A DNA stretch of 64,000 nt from Haloarcula litorea. Lineage in GTDB: Archaea; Halobacteriota; Halobacteria; Halobacteriales; Haloarculaceae. Below are positions 53,467-61,180 of this stretch, in pieces; within the stretch, counting starts at the first letter, position 1; each line of letters starts with the position of its first letter. Position numbers and translations under genes: made by a program. Under the pieces are notes generated by a model that worked only from the letters and a program-made list of their open reading frames with translations, had not been told where the DNA came from and searched no databases. The stretch is from contig NZ_CP119779.1 in assembly GCF_029338195.1 (NCBI RefSeq), positions 2,232,001 through 2,296,000 of the forward strand, read 5' to 3'.

Positions 53467-54266
53467 GTCTCTGTGTCCGCAGTCGTCTCGGCGTCCACCA
53501 GTCGCCGGGTGTTCGCCGTCACGTTTGAGTCGCCGCCGTGGTCCATGATGGCCGAGCCGACCAGCAACGCGTCGGCACCGGCCGCCCGCATCCGCGCCAC
53601 GTCGTCGGGTGTCTCTATGCCGCTCTCCGCAATGAGGGTGACGCTCTCCGGGGCCGCCGTCGCCGCCTCGGGGAACGTGTCCAGGTCGACCTCGAGTCTC
53701 GTCAGGTCGCGGTTGTTGATCCCGACGACGTCGGCACCCGCCGCGACCGCGCGCTCGACCTCGGCGGCCGTGTGGGCCTCGACCAGCACCTGGAAACCGC
53801 GCTCGCGGGCGGCCGCCACCAGGTCTCCGAGGTCGTCGGTCCCGTCCTCCGCCAGGAACCGGGCGATCAGCAGGACCACGTCGGCCGCGACCACGTCCAG
53901 CTGGGCCTCGTGGAGGACGAAGTCCTTCCGCAGGACCGGCACGTCCACCGCCTCTCTGATCCGTTCGAGCGCCGCGGCCGAACCGCCGAAGTGGTCGGGC
54001 TCGGTCAGGACCGACAGCGCCGCCGCGCCGCCGTCGACCATCCGCTCGGCCAGCTCGACCGGATCGTCGACGCGCTCGCCGTCGGCCGTCGGGCTGGTCG
54101 GCTTGACCTCCGCGATCACCGGCACTCGTCCGTCCGCCTCCGCGGCCGCGAACGCCGCCGGCAGCGAGCGGGCGTCGACCGAGACGCGCTCGCGGCCACC
54201 GCCGCGCTCGTGGGCCGCTTCGAGGATCGACTCGACCGCGTCCGCCATCCCCGTGTCCGATTCCAT
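53463..54266 (-). CDS. trpC: indole-3-glycerol-phosphate synthase
   Basis: This 267-residue TIM-barrel enzyme has [19 protein letters not shown] (the catalytic Lys lies in EVKPTSP), [16 protein letters not shown] (KDFV) and [16 protein letters not shown]. It converts 1-(2-carboxyphenylamino)-1-deoxyribulose phosphate to indole-3-glycerol phosphate. It leads the trpCBA unit and overlaps trpB by four bases. A conspicuous inverted repeat overlaps its promoter and predicted transcription start. The anthranilate genes trpEGDF are not in this window. Confidence 0.93.
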   Translation of the reverse strand: MESDTGMADAVESILEAAHERGGGRERVSVDARSLPAAFAAAEADGRVPVIAEVKPTSPTADGERVDDPVELAERMVDGGAAALSVLTEPDHFGGSAAALERIREAVDVPVLRKDFVLHEAQLDVVAADVVLLIARFLAEDGTDDLGDLVAAARERGFQVLVEAHTAAEVERAVAAGADVVGINNRDLTRLEVDLDTFPEAATAAPESVTLIAESGIETPDDVARMRAAGADALLVGSAIMDHGGDSNVTANTRRLVDAETTADTET

Positions 54267-54271
54267 TACTG

Positions 54272-54303
54272 AACACTAACGTACAGAAGTGTACATAAGT
54301 GTT
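54272..54303 (-). promoter_or_regulatory. trpC promoter operator: 14-bp imperfect inverted repeat
   Basis: AACACTAACGTACA (54272-54285) and TGTACATAAGTGTT (54290-54303) form an inverted repeat with 12 of 14 positions matching around a GAAG centre. On the minus strand the second arm contains the TATA-like ACTTATGTACA, giving a start a few bases before the trpC ATG. The TGTACA core equals the published consensus of TRP boxes bound by TrpY in Methanothermobacter, so this is a strong candidate operator. Confidence 0.65.
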
Positions 54304-54353
54304 GTCGTCCGGACAGAGGAATCTTGAAGGGGCGACCCGCCGACTCACCCGTT

Positions 54354-54821
54354 ATGGACACGCCCACGGCGGACGCGGGCATCTACGCGCGCGACTCGGC
54401 GTATCTCGACTGTCACGTGCAGTTCGGCGAGGCCGGCGACAGGATCATCTCTCTCTCGTTCCCCGACCAGCCCGACCCCGACAGCGGCGACGACCACCCG
54501 CTGTTGGACCGCATCGAGGACTACCTGGGCGGCGTCGAGGACGGCTTCGACGACGTGACCGTCGGGCTGACCGTCCCGACCGACCAGCGCCGGGTGCTCG
54601 AGGCGGTCCGGGAGATCCCCTACGGCGAGGAGGGGACGGTGGCGCAGGTCACGCGGATGGCCGACATGGACCCCGACGAGTCCGAGGACCTGACCGCCGT
54701 CCGGGAGGCGCTGGCGGCCAACCCCGTCCCGCTGTTGATCCCCGACCACCGTGTCCGGGACGGCCCCAGCGCCGCCCCGCCGCCCGTCGAGCAGAAACTC
54801 CGGGCCGTCGAGGGGCTCTAG
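54354..54821 (+). CDS. MGMT-family protein with PDHR in place of PCHR
   Basis: This 155-residue protein aligns with the DNA-binding half of O6-alkylguanine-DNA alkyltransferases: VREIPYGEEGTVAQVTRMA (helix-turn-helix region), AANPVPLLIPDHRV, and EQKLRAVEGL. The acceptor Cys of the PCHRV motif is Asp here, so it cannot be an ordinary suicide alkyltransferase. It is better viewed as an alkyltransferase-like protein, comparable to bacterial ATLs that have Trp at this position and recruit repair enzymes. The N-terminal 60 residues are haloarchaeal. It converges with the CPBP gene (4-base overlap). Confidence 0.82.
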   Translation: MDTPTADAGIYARDSAYLDCHVQFGEAGDRIISLSFPDQPDPDSGDDHPLLDRIEDYLGGVEDGFDDVTVGLTVPTDQRRVLEAVREIPYGEEGTVAQVTRMADMDPDESEDLTAVREALAANPVPLLIPDHRVRDGPSAAPPPVEQKLRAVEGL

Positions 54822-55651
54822 AGCCGGTCGACGCCCAGCCCCTCGTGGACGACCAGTTCCAGCGCGTTCACGAGGTAGTGAGCGACGACGACGGCCAGCA
54901 GGCTGTCGGTCACGACGAACAGCGCGCCCAGCCCCGCGCCCAGCGCGCCGGTGACGACGATCCCGACCGTCCCCTGCGCGCCGTGGCCCAGGCCAAAGGC
55001 CACCGAGGCGACGACGACCATCGCCCACGCGGGCGCGCCCAGGCCCGCGACGGGGACGCCGATGGCGGCGGCGCGGAAGAGCAGTTCCTCCACGACGGCG
55101 ATCAGCGGCAGGATCGCCCCGAGCAGGAGCAGCCAGCCGCCGGGCGAGTCCGGGGCGAGCAGCCCCCGCAGCGACTCGTCGAACGCGACGCCGAACCCCT
55201 CGGCCACCGAGGCCGCCGCCTCGTTGCCCAGCCAGAAGCCGACGCCCGCCCCGACCCCGACGGCGACGGCCGGCGGGCCCGTCGAGAGCGGCGTGGGTGC
55301 GACGCCGAGCGCGGCGGGCGGGATGGCGAAGTAGAACGCGCCGGCGACGACGAGGACGCCGAACAGCCCCTGCGTGAGCGCGACGTTGGCCAGCAGCGCG
55401 CCCGTCGAGAGGGCGTCCGGTTCGAGCTGGCGTTCGAGGTGCCGGCGGCGACGCGCGGCCTCGGCCGTCTCGAACCGGGGGATCGTCGGGTCGCCCGTGC
55501 CGCCGTCGCGCCGGAGTCGGTCCGCCTGTGTCGGCGACACCGACGGCCCGCGGTCGTCGGCCGAGAACTGCCGCTGGGAGAGGCGTGCGAGCGCGAGCAA
55601 CGCCGTCAGAAGGAGTCCGGTCAGGCCGACGAACGCGGCCCACCGGGGCAT
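54818..55651 (-). CDS. CPBP family intramembrane metalloprotease
   Basis: This 277-residue protein has about seven helices and the CAAX-protease/bacteriocin-processing motifs: EELLFRAA (double Glu), FGLGHGAQG (His) and VVAHYLVNALE (His-X3-Asn). These are the catalytic residues of the CPBP (Rce1-like) family. The target is unknown. Residues 45-80 form a basic/acidic cytoplasmic loop. It lies five bases downstream of the lonB stop on the same strand, so it is probably read through from the lonB transcript. Confidence 0.85.
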   Translation of the reverse strand: MPRWAAFVGLTGLLLTALLALARLSQRQFSADDRGPSVSPTQADRLRRDGGTGDPTIPRFETAEAARRRRHLERQLEPDALSTGALLANVALTQGLFGVLVVAGAFYFAIPPAALGVAPTPLSTGPPAVAVGVGAGVGFWLGNEAAASVAEGFGVAFDESLRGLLAPDSPGGWLLLLGAILPLIAVVEELLFRAAAIGVPVAGLGAPAWAMVVVASVAFGLGHGAQGTVGIVVTGALGAGLGALFVVTDSLLAVVVAHYLVNALELVVHEGLGVDRL

Positions 55652-55655
55652 CCGC

Positions 55656-57764
55656 TTACTGCGGGCTCGGACTGCCGCTGCCCTGACGACCGACCTCGTG
55701 GTCCAGCGCCTTGCCGGTGATGGACTTGAGGCGGTCGACCAGCGAGTCCTTCTCGGGCTCGCCGGCCAGGGCCACCTCGAGGACCTCCGAGATGTGCGAG
55801 ACTGGCACGATCTCGATCATCTCCTCGTACTCCTCCTCGATCATCACGTCCTGCGTGTTGGCCTCGGGGATGATCACCGTGTCGAGGCCGGCCTTCGCGG
55901 CCGCCTCGATCTTGTGGGTGACGCCCCCGACCGGGAGCACGTCGCCCCGGACCGACAGCGAGCCGGTCATGGCGATGTTCTGCTCGACGGGGACGTTCTC
56001 CAGCGCGCTGATGACGGCGGTGGCGACCGTGATGGAGGCGGAGTCGCCGTCGACGCCGCCCTCGCCGGCCTGGACGAACTGGATGTGGACGTCCTTCTCG
56101 GAGATGTCCTCGTCGCTGAACTTCTTGATGATCGCCGAGACGTTCTGGACGGCCTCCTCGGCCATCTCCTTCAGTTGACCGGTGGCGATGACCTCGCCGG
56201 GGCCCTGCGAGGGCGTGACCTCCGCCATCACGGGGAGGACGATGCCGCTGTCCTCGCCCATCACGGCGAGGCCGTTGACGCGGCCGACGACGCCGCCCTC
56301 GTTGACGGTGAGCTCGTAGTCCTTCCGGCGCTCGATGTAGTTGTCCGCGAGCTGTTGCTCGATGGAGCGGGAGCGCCGCTTGGCCTGGAGCACGTCCTCA
56401 CGCTCGGTGAACTCCTTGTCCTCGGCGCGGGCGATGTCGCCCGCGACCCGGACCAGGCCACCGAGGTCACGGAGCTTCAGCGTGAGGTGGCCCTTCCGGC
56501 CCGCGCGTCGGCGGGCCTCGAGGATGATCTCCTCGATGGCGTCCTCCGTGAAGTGTGGCAGGCGGCCGTCGTTGTCGACCTCCTGGGCGACGAACCGGGC
56601 GTACTTCCGGCGCATCTCCGGCTCGTCCTCGATGGTGTCGTCCATATACACCTCGTAGCCGTACCCCTTGATACGGCTCCGCAGCGCCGGGTGCATGTTC
56701 TCCATCGCGTCGAGGTTCCCGGCCGCGATCATGATGAAGTCACAGGGGACCGGCTCCGTCTGGACCATCGCGCCCGAGGAGCGCTCGGACTGGCCCGTGA
56801 TGGAGAACTCGCCCTCCTGGATGGCCGTCATCAGCTTCTGCTGGCTGCGGATGTCGAGCGTGTTGATCTCGTCGACGAACAGCACGCCCTTGTTGGCCTT
56901 GTGGATCGCCCCGGGCTCGACGCGGTCGTGGCTGGGCGTCTCCATCCCGCCGGACTGGAACGGGTCGTGGCGGACGTCGCCCAGCAGCGCGCCGGCGTGA
57001 GCGCCGGTGGCGTCCTCGAAGGGGGCGACCTTCTGGTTCGCGTTGTTGACCAGCAGGTTCGGGATCATCGCGTCGCTGCCACGGGAGCCGTAGCGGAAGG
57101 CCAGGTAGATGACACCGGCCGCGAGGATGCCCAGCAGGATCTGCTGGACGATGATCAGCGAGTAGCCGATGACGATGGCGATGATGATCCACATCAGGAA
57201 GGTCCGCATCTGGTTGCGCTTGCGGGCCTCCTCCTTGTGTGCCTCGACGATCTGTTCGCCCTTCCCGCTGGGGACGGTCCGGACCTTCGGCTCGTTGCCG
57301 TCGTCGGGGTTGTGGTAGACGAGGACGTCTTGGAGTTCCTCGCGCGGGAGCAGCTGACTCATCGCCTTCGCCAGCATCGACTTGCCCGTCCCGGGCGAGC
57401 CGATCATCATCACGTGGCGGCGCTGCTTGGCCGCCTTCTTCACGACGTCGCGGGCGTGGTCCTGCCCGATGACCTGGTCGACCAGCCGCTCGGGCACCTC
57501 GATGTCGCCGGTGGAGTCGATGTCGAGGCCGCCGAGGATGTCCTCCTCCTCGTCCTCGATGTCCGAGTCGGTCTCGACCTCGACGTCGCTTCCGAGAGTC
57601 GTGTCCGACGAAGCTCCGTTGCCGGACGGTTCGTCGACCGAGGGCTGCTCCTCGGGCTCGCCGTGCCCGTCGGAGCCGGGGGACTCGTCCGCCGGGTCCT
57701 CCTCGGCGTCGGCCGCCTCCCGGCCCGCGTCGGGAGCCGCGTCAGGTTCGTTGTTGTCGCTCAT
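55656..57764 (-). CDS. lonB: archaeal membrane-anchored Lon protease
   Basis: This 702-residue protein has an acidic disordered N-terminus (1-90). AAA+ Walker A GSPGTGKSM is at 122-130, two membrane helices span about 188-224 inside the ATPase domain (the LonB hallmark), and Walker B is GVLFVDEIN. The protease domain has the Ser-Lys dyad: Ser575 in DGDSASI and Lys618 in VTHKIEAAAKAG. It degrades membrane-associated and damaged proteins in the cytoplasm; in Haloferax it is essential and controls carotenoid synthesis. The start ATG 57762-57764 has a TATA-like AAGTATATCAG about 30 bases upstream on the minus strand. Confidence 0.94.
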   Translation of the reverse strand: MSDNNEPDAAPDAGREAADAEEDPADESPGSDGHGEPEEQPSVDEPSGNGASSDTTLGSDVEVETDSDIEDEEEDILGGLDIDSTGDIEVPERLVDQVIGQDHARDVVKKAAKQRRHVMMIGSPGTGKSMLAKAMSQLLPREELQDVLVYHNPDDGNEPKVRTVPSGKGEQIVEAHKEEARKRNQMRTFLMWIIIAIVIGYSLIIVQQILLGILAAGVIYLAFRYGSRGSDAMIPNLLVNNANQKVAPFEDATGAHAGALLGDVRHDPFQSGGMETPSHDRVEPGAIHKANKGVLFVDEINTLDIRSQQKLMTAIQEGEFSITGQSERSSGAMVQTEPVPCDFIMIAAGNLDAMENMHPALRSRIKGYGYEVYMDDTIEDEPEMRRKYARFVAQEVDNDGRLPHFTEDAIEEIILEARRRAGRKGHLTLKLRDLGGLVRVAGDIARAEDKEFTEREDVLQAKRRSRSIEQQLADNYIERRKDYELTVNEGGVVGRVNGLAVMGEDSGIVLPVMAEVTPSQGPGEVIATGQLKEMAEEAVQNVSAIIKKFSDEDISEKDVHIQFVQAGEGGVDGDSASITVATAVISALENVPVEQNIAMTGSLSVRGDVLPVGGVTHKIEAAAKAGLDTVIIPEANTQDVMIEEEYEEMIEIVPVSHISEVLEVALAGEPEKDSLVDRLKSITGKALDHEVGRQGSGSPSPQ

Positions 57765-57934
57765 ACAAACGTTGCTAACAGTCTGTGGGAGGGACTGTCG
57801 ACTGATATACTTTCTCCCCGCGTCCGGGCTTGCCACGCACCCGTAACCGCCCGATAGCGGGCGTGTCGTGACGTGGCGACCGCGGGCGAACCGCCCGTCG
57901 TCGGGTTTATCAAACGGCCAATCGCACACCCTGT
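57765..57934. promoter_or_regulatory. divergent lonB / nadM promoter region
   Basis: This 170-base gap holds two TATA-like elements: GATATACTTTCTC (about 57800-57812) for lonB and GGTTTATCAAAC (about 57904-57915) for the NMN adenylyltransferase. Inverted repeats are present: ACAGTC with GACTGT near 57778-57799, and CGGGCG-AAC-CGCCCG near 57885-57900. They could bind regulators or form hairpins. No ORF is visible. Confidence 0.5.
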
Positions 57935-58501
57935 ATGCGCGGGTTCTACATCGGCCGCTTCCAGCCCTACCACGACGGCCACCACGCGATGGTCGAGCGC
58001 ATCGCGGACGAGGTGGACGAACTGGTGTTGGGCATCGGCAGCGCAGACGACTCTCACACGACACACGACCCGTTCACGGCCGGCGAGCGTATCATGATGA
58101 TCACGAAGGCCGTCTCCGAGTTCGACCTGACCACCTACGTCGTCCCGCTGGAGGACATCAACCGCAACGCCGTCTGGGTGAGCCACGTCGAGAGCATGTG
58201 TCCGGCCTTCGACGTCGCCTACTCGAACAACCCGCTCGTCGTCCGCCTGTTCGAGGAGGCCGGCATCGAGGTCCGACAGTCCCCGATGTTCGACCGCGAC
58301 CGGCTGGAGGGCAGCGAGATCCGCGAGCGGATGATCCGGGACGCGTCCTGGCGGGACCGGGTGCCTGACCCGGTCGTCGAGACCATCGAGGAGATCCACG
58401 GCGTCCAGCGGCTCCAACACGTCGCCGAGAGCGACGCGATGGAGCGGTACGCCGCCGAGGGCGAGGAGATCGGCGACGCGACCGACGGCGAGGAGCCATG
58501 A
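57935..58501 (+). CDS. nadM: nicotinamide-nucleotide adenylyltransferase
   Basis: This 188-residue archaeal NMNAT begins MRGFYIGRFQPYHDGHHAMV, where GRFQPYHDGHH is the nucleotidyltransferase HXGH site, and ends the fold with EGSEIRERM, the ISSTXXR-like motif. It makes NAD from NMN and ATP in the cytoplasm. The acidic C-terminal extension (about 20 residues) is a haloarchaeal feature. It overlaps the SAM hydrolase gene by four bases (ATGA), so the two are coexpressed. Confidence 0.92.
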   Translation: MRGFYIGRFQPYHDGHHAMVERIADEVDELVLGIGSADDSHTTHDPFTAGERIMMITKAVSEFDLTTYVVPLEDINRNAVWVSHVESMCPAFDVAYSNNPLVVRLFEEAGIEVRQSPMFDRDRLEGSEIRERMIRDASWRDRVPDPVVETIEEIHGVQRLQHVAESDAMERYAAEGEEIGDATDGEEP

Positions 58502-59253
58502 TCACGCTCAGTTCCGACTTCGGGTCGCCGTACCCCGCGGCGATGCGGGGCGTGATCCTCCAGCGGACCGACGCCCGCGTCGAGGACGTGGCCCACGACT
58601 TCCCCCGTCAGGACGTGCGGGCGGCGGCCTTCTGGCTCACCCAGACGCTGCCGTACTTCCCGCCGGCGGTCCACTGCGTCGTCGTCGACCCCGGCGTCGG
58701 CACCGACCGGGACGCACTGGTCGTCCGGGCCGGCGACCACGCGATCGTGGCACCGGACAACGGTGTCGCGCTCCCGGCCGCACGCGAACTGGCCGACGAG
58801 GTCGAGGCGTTCGTCTGGGACTACGAGGAGCCGGCGAGTACCACCTTCCACGGGCGCGACGTGTTCGCGCCCGCGGCCGCGGCCGTCCACGAGGCCGGCG
58901 TCGACGCCGTCGCGGGGATGGCCGGGACCGAGCGGACCGACGACCCGGTCGACCTGCGGTTCCCCGACCCGGAGGTGACCGGCGACGTCGCCCGGGGCGA
59001 GGTCCTGGTCGTCGACGACTTCGGCAACGCCGTCACCAACGTCCCGGGGTCGTTCCTCGACGGGGCGTTCGGCGACACCGTCGCGGTCGACGGCGAGAGG
59101 GTACCGGTCCGCCGGGCCTACGCCGCCGTCGACGCGGACGAGCGGCTCGTCACCGTCGGCAGCCACGGCAACGTCGAACTCGCGGTCAACCGCGGCCGGG
59201 GCGACGAGGCGTTCGGCGTGACGGCCGGCGACGGCGTCGAACTGACGCGCTGA
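58498..59253 (+). CDS. SAM hydroxide adenosyltransferase (DUF62) family protein
   Basis: This 251-residue protein has the DUF62 hallmarks ITLSSDFGSPYPAAMRGVIL, VVVDPGVGTDRDALV, FHGRDVFAPAAA and VVDDFGNAVTNV, quoted in parts. Archaeal members hydrolyse S-adenosylmethionine to adenosine and methionine; relatives use fluoride or chloride. The conserved Asp-Ser-Asp-type residues are present. Coupling to the NMNAT gene may reflect nucleotide salvage. It ends the operon before a non-coding region with metal-box repeats. Confidence 0.9.
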   Translation: MITLSSDFGSPYPAAMRGVILQRTDARVEDVAHDFPRQDVRAAAFWLTQTLPYFPPAVHCVVVDPGVGTDRDALVVRAGDHAIVAPDNGVALPAARELADEVEAFVWDYEEPASTTFHGRDVFAPAAAAVHEAGVDAVAGMAGTERTDDPVDLRFPDPEVTGDVARGEVLVVDDFGNAVTNVPGSFLDGAFGDTVAVDGERVPVRRAYAAVDADERLVTVGSHGNVELAVNRGRGDEAFGVTAGDGVELTR

Positions 59254-59291
59254 GGTGACGACGTGGGCGGCGTGGCGGCCGCCGGAATGAT

Positions 59292-59339
59292 TTAGGCAGT
59301 CCTAAAACCGACACGTTTTTGTGTTTTAGGGCTGCCTAA
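59292..59339. promoter_or_regulatory. paired TTAGG-N4-CCTAA boxes (DtxR/IdeR-like) flanking a TATA element
   Basis: TTAGGCAGTCCTAA (59292-59305) and TTAGGGCTGCCTAA (59326-59339) are each near-perfect palindromes of the TTAGG/CCTAA type bound by DtxR/IdeR family iron or manganese repressors. Their 17-base arms (59291-59307, 59324-59340) are also inverted copies of each other with one mismatch. The centres are 34 bases apart. Between them lies GTTTTTGTGTTTT, a possible TATA element. There is no obvious gene for them to control. Confidence 0.6.
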
Positions 59340-59456
59340 ACACATAGACGCCGGGCGACCGACGGCGCACACGACAACGGAGGTGACACACAGGCCAACG
59401 GCGAGTCCCAGCATCGCTCGACCACTTCCGCGGCGGCGGCGACCGTGGGCGTCACC

Positions 59457-59538
59457 GGCCGGTCCGACCGGACCGGCCCCGCCGCCGCACCACGAGTCCC
59501 GACTCGTGTCTGTCCCTTCCTCGGCCCCGCACGGGGCC
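59457..59538 (+). ncRNA. candidate structured RNA: three consecutive perfect hairpins
   Basis: GGCCGGTCCG/CGGACCGGCC (59457-59478, loop AC), CACGAGTC/GACTCGTG (59491-59508, loop CC) and GGCCCCG/CGGGGCC (59523-59538, loop CA) follow one another within 82 bases. All are downstream of the metal-box promoter-like element. They could be the 3' part of a small RNA, a terminator set protecting both convergent genes, or protein-binding DNA palindromes. A transcript has not been shown. Confidence 0.4.
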
Positions 59539-59540
59539 AC

Positions 59541-59957
59541 TCATTCCGTTACCAGTTCGACGGCCAGTTCCTCGACCAGCAACAGGAGGTTGTAGGTGAC
59601 CGTGACGAAGACGCCGACGGCGACGAACCCGACCAGCACTCGCTCGCCGGGCACGACCTCGATGAGCCGGTCCACGCCCAGCAGGGTCCCACCGGTGGCG
59701 ACGATGTGGACCGTCGAGACGACGAGCGTCGACGGGCTGTCGGAGGGACTGACCTGCTCCGAGATCCCGCCGACGGCGAGGACGGCGAGCGTACCGAACC
59801 CCAGCAACGCCCCGCCGACGAACCCCATCGCCTGTCGCACGCCGGGGATGCCGAAGGCGTCGATCAACAGCGCTCCGCTCCCCCAGACTGCCAGAGTGTA
59901 GCCGTAGGCCTCCGACTCCGACGCGACGTTCGCAGCCAACCGCCTCCGCGGGTCCAT
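59541..59957 (-). CDS. four-helix membrane protein of unknown function
   Basis: This 138-residue protein has four hydrophobic helices (LAVWGSGALLIDAFG, AMGFVGGALLGFGTLAVLAV, VVSTVHIVATGGTLL, VLVGFVAVGVFVTVTYNLLL) and a basic N-terminus MDPRRRLAANVASES. I choose ATG 59955-59957 because a TATA-like GTTTTTAGCC on the minus strand (about 59982-59991) predicts a leaderless start there. An in-frame ATG at 60000-60002 would overlap the promoter. It resembles small haloarchaeal membrane proteins without known function. Confidence 0.65.
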   Translation of the reverse strand: MDPRRRLAANVASESEAYGYTLAVWGSGALLIDAFGIPGVRQAMGFVGGALLGFGTLAVLAVGGISEQVSPSDSPSTLVVSTVHIVATGGTLLGVDRLIEVVPGERVLVGFVAVGVFVTVTYNLLLLVEELAVELVTE

Positions 59958-60016
59958 CGAGCGGGGGTTCTCAACGGACCGGCTAAAAACCCCGTCCGAC
60001 ATCTGCCGGGCGAGCG

Positions 60017-60090
60017 CTGGTGGCTGTAAGTACGTACAGAGATTCGCCACCCCGGAGCGGCGAATTACTTCGGTTTGTTACAGCCACCAG
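60017..60090. repeat. 74-bp element with perfect 13-bp inverted ends
   Basis: CTGGTGGCTGTAA (60017-60029) and TTACAGCCACCAG (60078-60090) are perfect inverted copies. Inside are a second repeat ATTCGCC/GGCGAAT (60042-60048, 60059-60065) and GTACGTAC. The element is more AT-rich than its surroundings and ends two bases before the exchanger stop codon. It looks like a miniature transposable element (MITE or palindrome-associated element) or a strong bidirectional hairpin terminator. Confidence 0.6.
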
Positions 60091-60092
60091 TA

Positions 60093-61076
60093 TCAGCCCA
60101 GGAGGCCGAGCAGTCCGAGCACCCACCGGACGACCTCGGAGCCGGCGAACAGCGCCCCCTCGGCGCGCGAGAGGACGCGCCCGGTCCACAGCGCGGCGAC
60201 CATCAGGACAGAGACGGCAAGCAGCCACGCCAGCGTCTCCAGGGCCGCGCCGCCGACCGCGAGCGGGCGCACGACCGCCGCCACACCCAGGATCCCCGTG
60301 ACGTTGAAGACGTTCGACCCGACGACGTTGCCGACCGAGACCCCGAGACTCCCCTGCCGGATCGCCACGAGCGAGACGGCGAACTCCGGTGTCGAGGTCC
60401 CCGCCGCGACGATGGTCCCCCCGATGACCCACTCCGAGACGCCGGCCCCACGAGCGAGCGCCGAGGCCGCGACGACCATCGCGTCCCCGCTCACGAGCAC
60501 GACGGCGAGTCCGACGAGGAGGAAGACGACGTTGCGCCCCCGAAACGTCAGCCGGTCGAGTGCCGACGCGGCCGTTCCGCCGTCCGGAGTCGGCGGTGAC
60601 TCCCCGGCTGCGGCCGGCCGGTTGGTCCGGAGCAACACCGCCGTGTAGCCGGCGAACAGCGCCGCGAGCGCGATCCCCTCGATCCGCGTGACTCGACCGT
60701 CTAGCAGGGTGAGCCCACCGACGACGGTGCTCGCGAGCAGCGCCACCCCGTCGCGGTGGACCAGCGACTTCGCGATCGGGACGACCCGCACCAGCGAGAC
60801 GACCCCCAGGATGAACGCGAGGTTGTAGACGTTCGACCCGAGGACGTTGGCGACCGCGATGTCGCCCAGGCCCTTGAGGGCGGCGTCGACGGAGACGGCC
60901 AGCTCCGGCGTGGAGGTCCCCATCGCCACGATCGTCAGTCCGATCGTGAGCTCGGAGAGCCCGAACCGCCGGGCCAGGCGGACGGCGGCGTCCACCAGGA
61001 GTCGCGCGCCGATCCACAGCCCCAGCACCGACACGACGACGACCCCGACCTGGAGGACCGGTCCCTCTGTGACCAT
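60093..61076 (-). CDS. calcium/sodium antiporter (CaCA family, YrbG-like)
   Basis: This 327-residue protein has ten hydrophobic helices in two inverted halves. Each half has the alpha-repeat signature: first VAMGTSTPELAVSVDA with NVLGSNVYNLAFILG, second VAAGTSTPEFAVSLVA with NVVGSNVFNVTGILG. The Glu of each GTSTPE binds the cation. A polar cytoplasmic loop (PAAAGESPPTPDGG) joins the halves. Expected to exchange Na+ for Ca2+ (or K+-dependent). The ATG at 61074-61076 gives the usual length. Its stop borders the 74-bp repeat element. Confidence 0.9.
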   Translation of the reverse strand: MVTEGPVLQVGVVVVSVLGLWIGARLLVDAAVRLARRFGLSELTIGLTIVAMGTSTPELAVSVDAALKGLGDIAVANVLGSNVYNLAFILGVVSLVRVVPIAKSLVHRDGVALLASTVVGGLTLLDGRVTRIEGIALAALFAGYTAVLLRTNRPAAAGESPPTPDGGTAASALDRLTFRGRNVVFLLVGLAVVLVSGDAMVVAASALARGAGVSEWVIGGTIVAAGTSTPEFAVSLVAIRQGSLGVSVGNVVGSNVFNVTGILGVAAVVRPLAVGGAALETLAWLLAVSVLMVAALWTGRVLSRAEGALFAGSEVVRWVLGLLGLLG

Positions 61077-61180
61077 CGTTCACTCCGAGTGCGGTCAGCG
61101 TGTCAATCAAGCTTCGGGTCGAGGCGGTGCCGTCGCTGGCCGGGCGGGTCGAAAGAACGGGTGTTCGGGAACGGGACCGC

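Larger units (their letters stand above)
59254..59540. other. 287-base non-coding region between convergent genes
   Basis: This space lies between the SAM hydrolase stop and the end of a minus-strand membrane-protein gene, so it is not needed as a promoter for either. It holds a short palindrome GGCGGCCGCC (59274-59283), two TTAGG-type boxes around a TATA-like element, and three perfect hairpins. Frames through it translate to basic, low-complexity sequence, so I see no protein gene. Confidence 0.6.

Noticed and set aside
55374-57857. An 827-residue plus-strand frame
   Set aside because: It is antisense to the CPBP gene end and lonB. The Val/Asp/Leu-rich pattern is typical of reverse-read acidic genes.
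59292-59540. Minus-strand frame of 82 residues, with an inner 40-residue hydrophobic part, through the metal-box region
   Set aside because: It crosses both regulatory boxes and the hairpins, and its codon use is unlike neighbours. The hydrophobic stretch is short, so I treat the region as non-coding.
59383-59595. Plus-strand GTG frame next to a GGAGGTGA Shine-Dalgarno-like sequence
   Set aside because: The GTG is inside the putative ribosome-binding site, the translation is basic low complexity, and it runs into the opposing gene.
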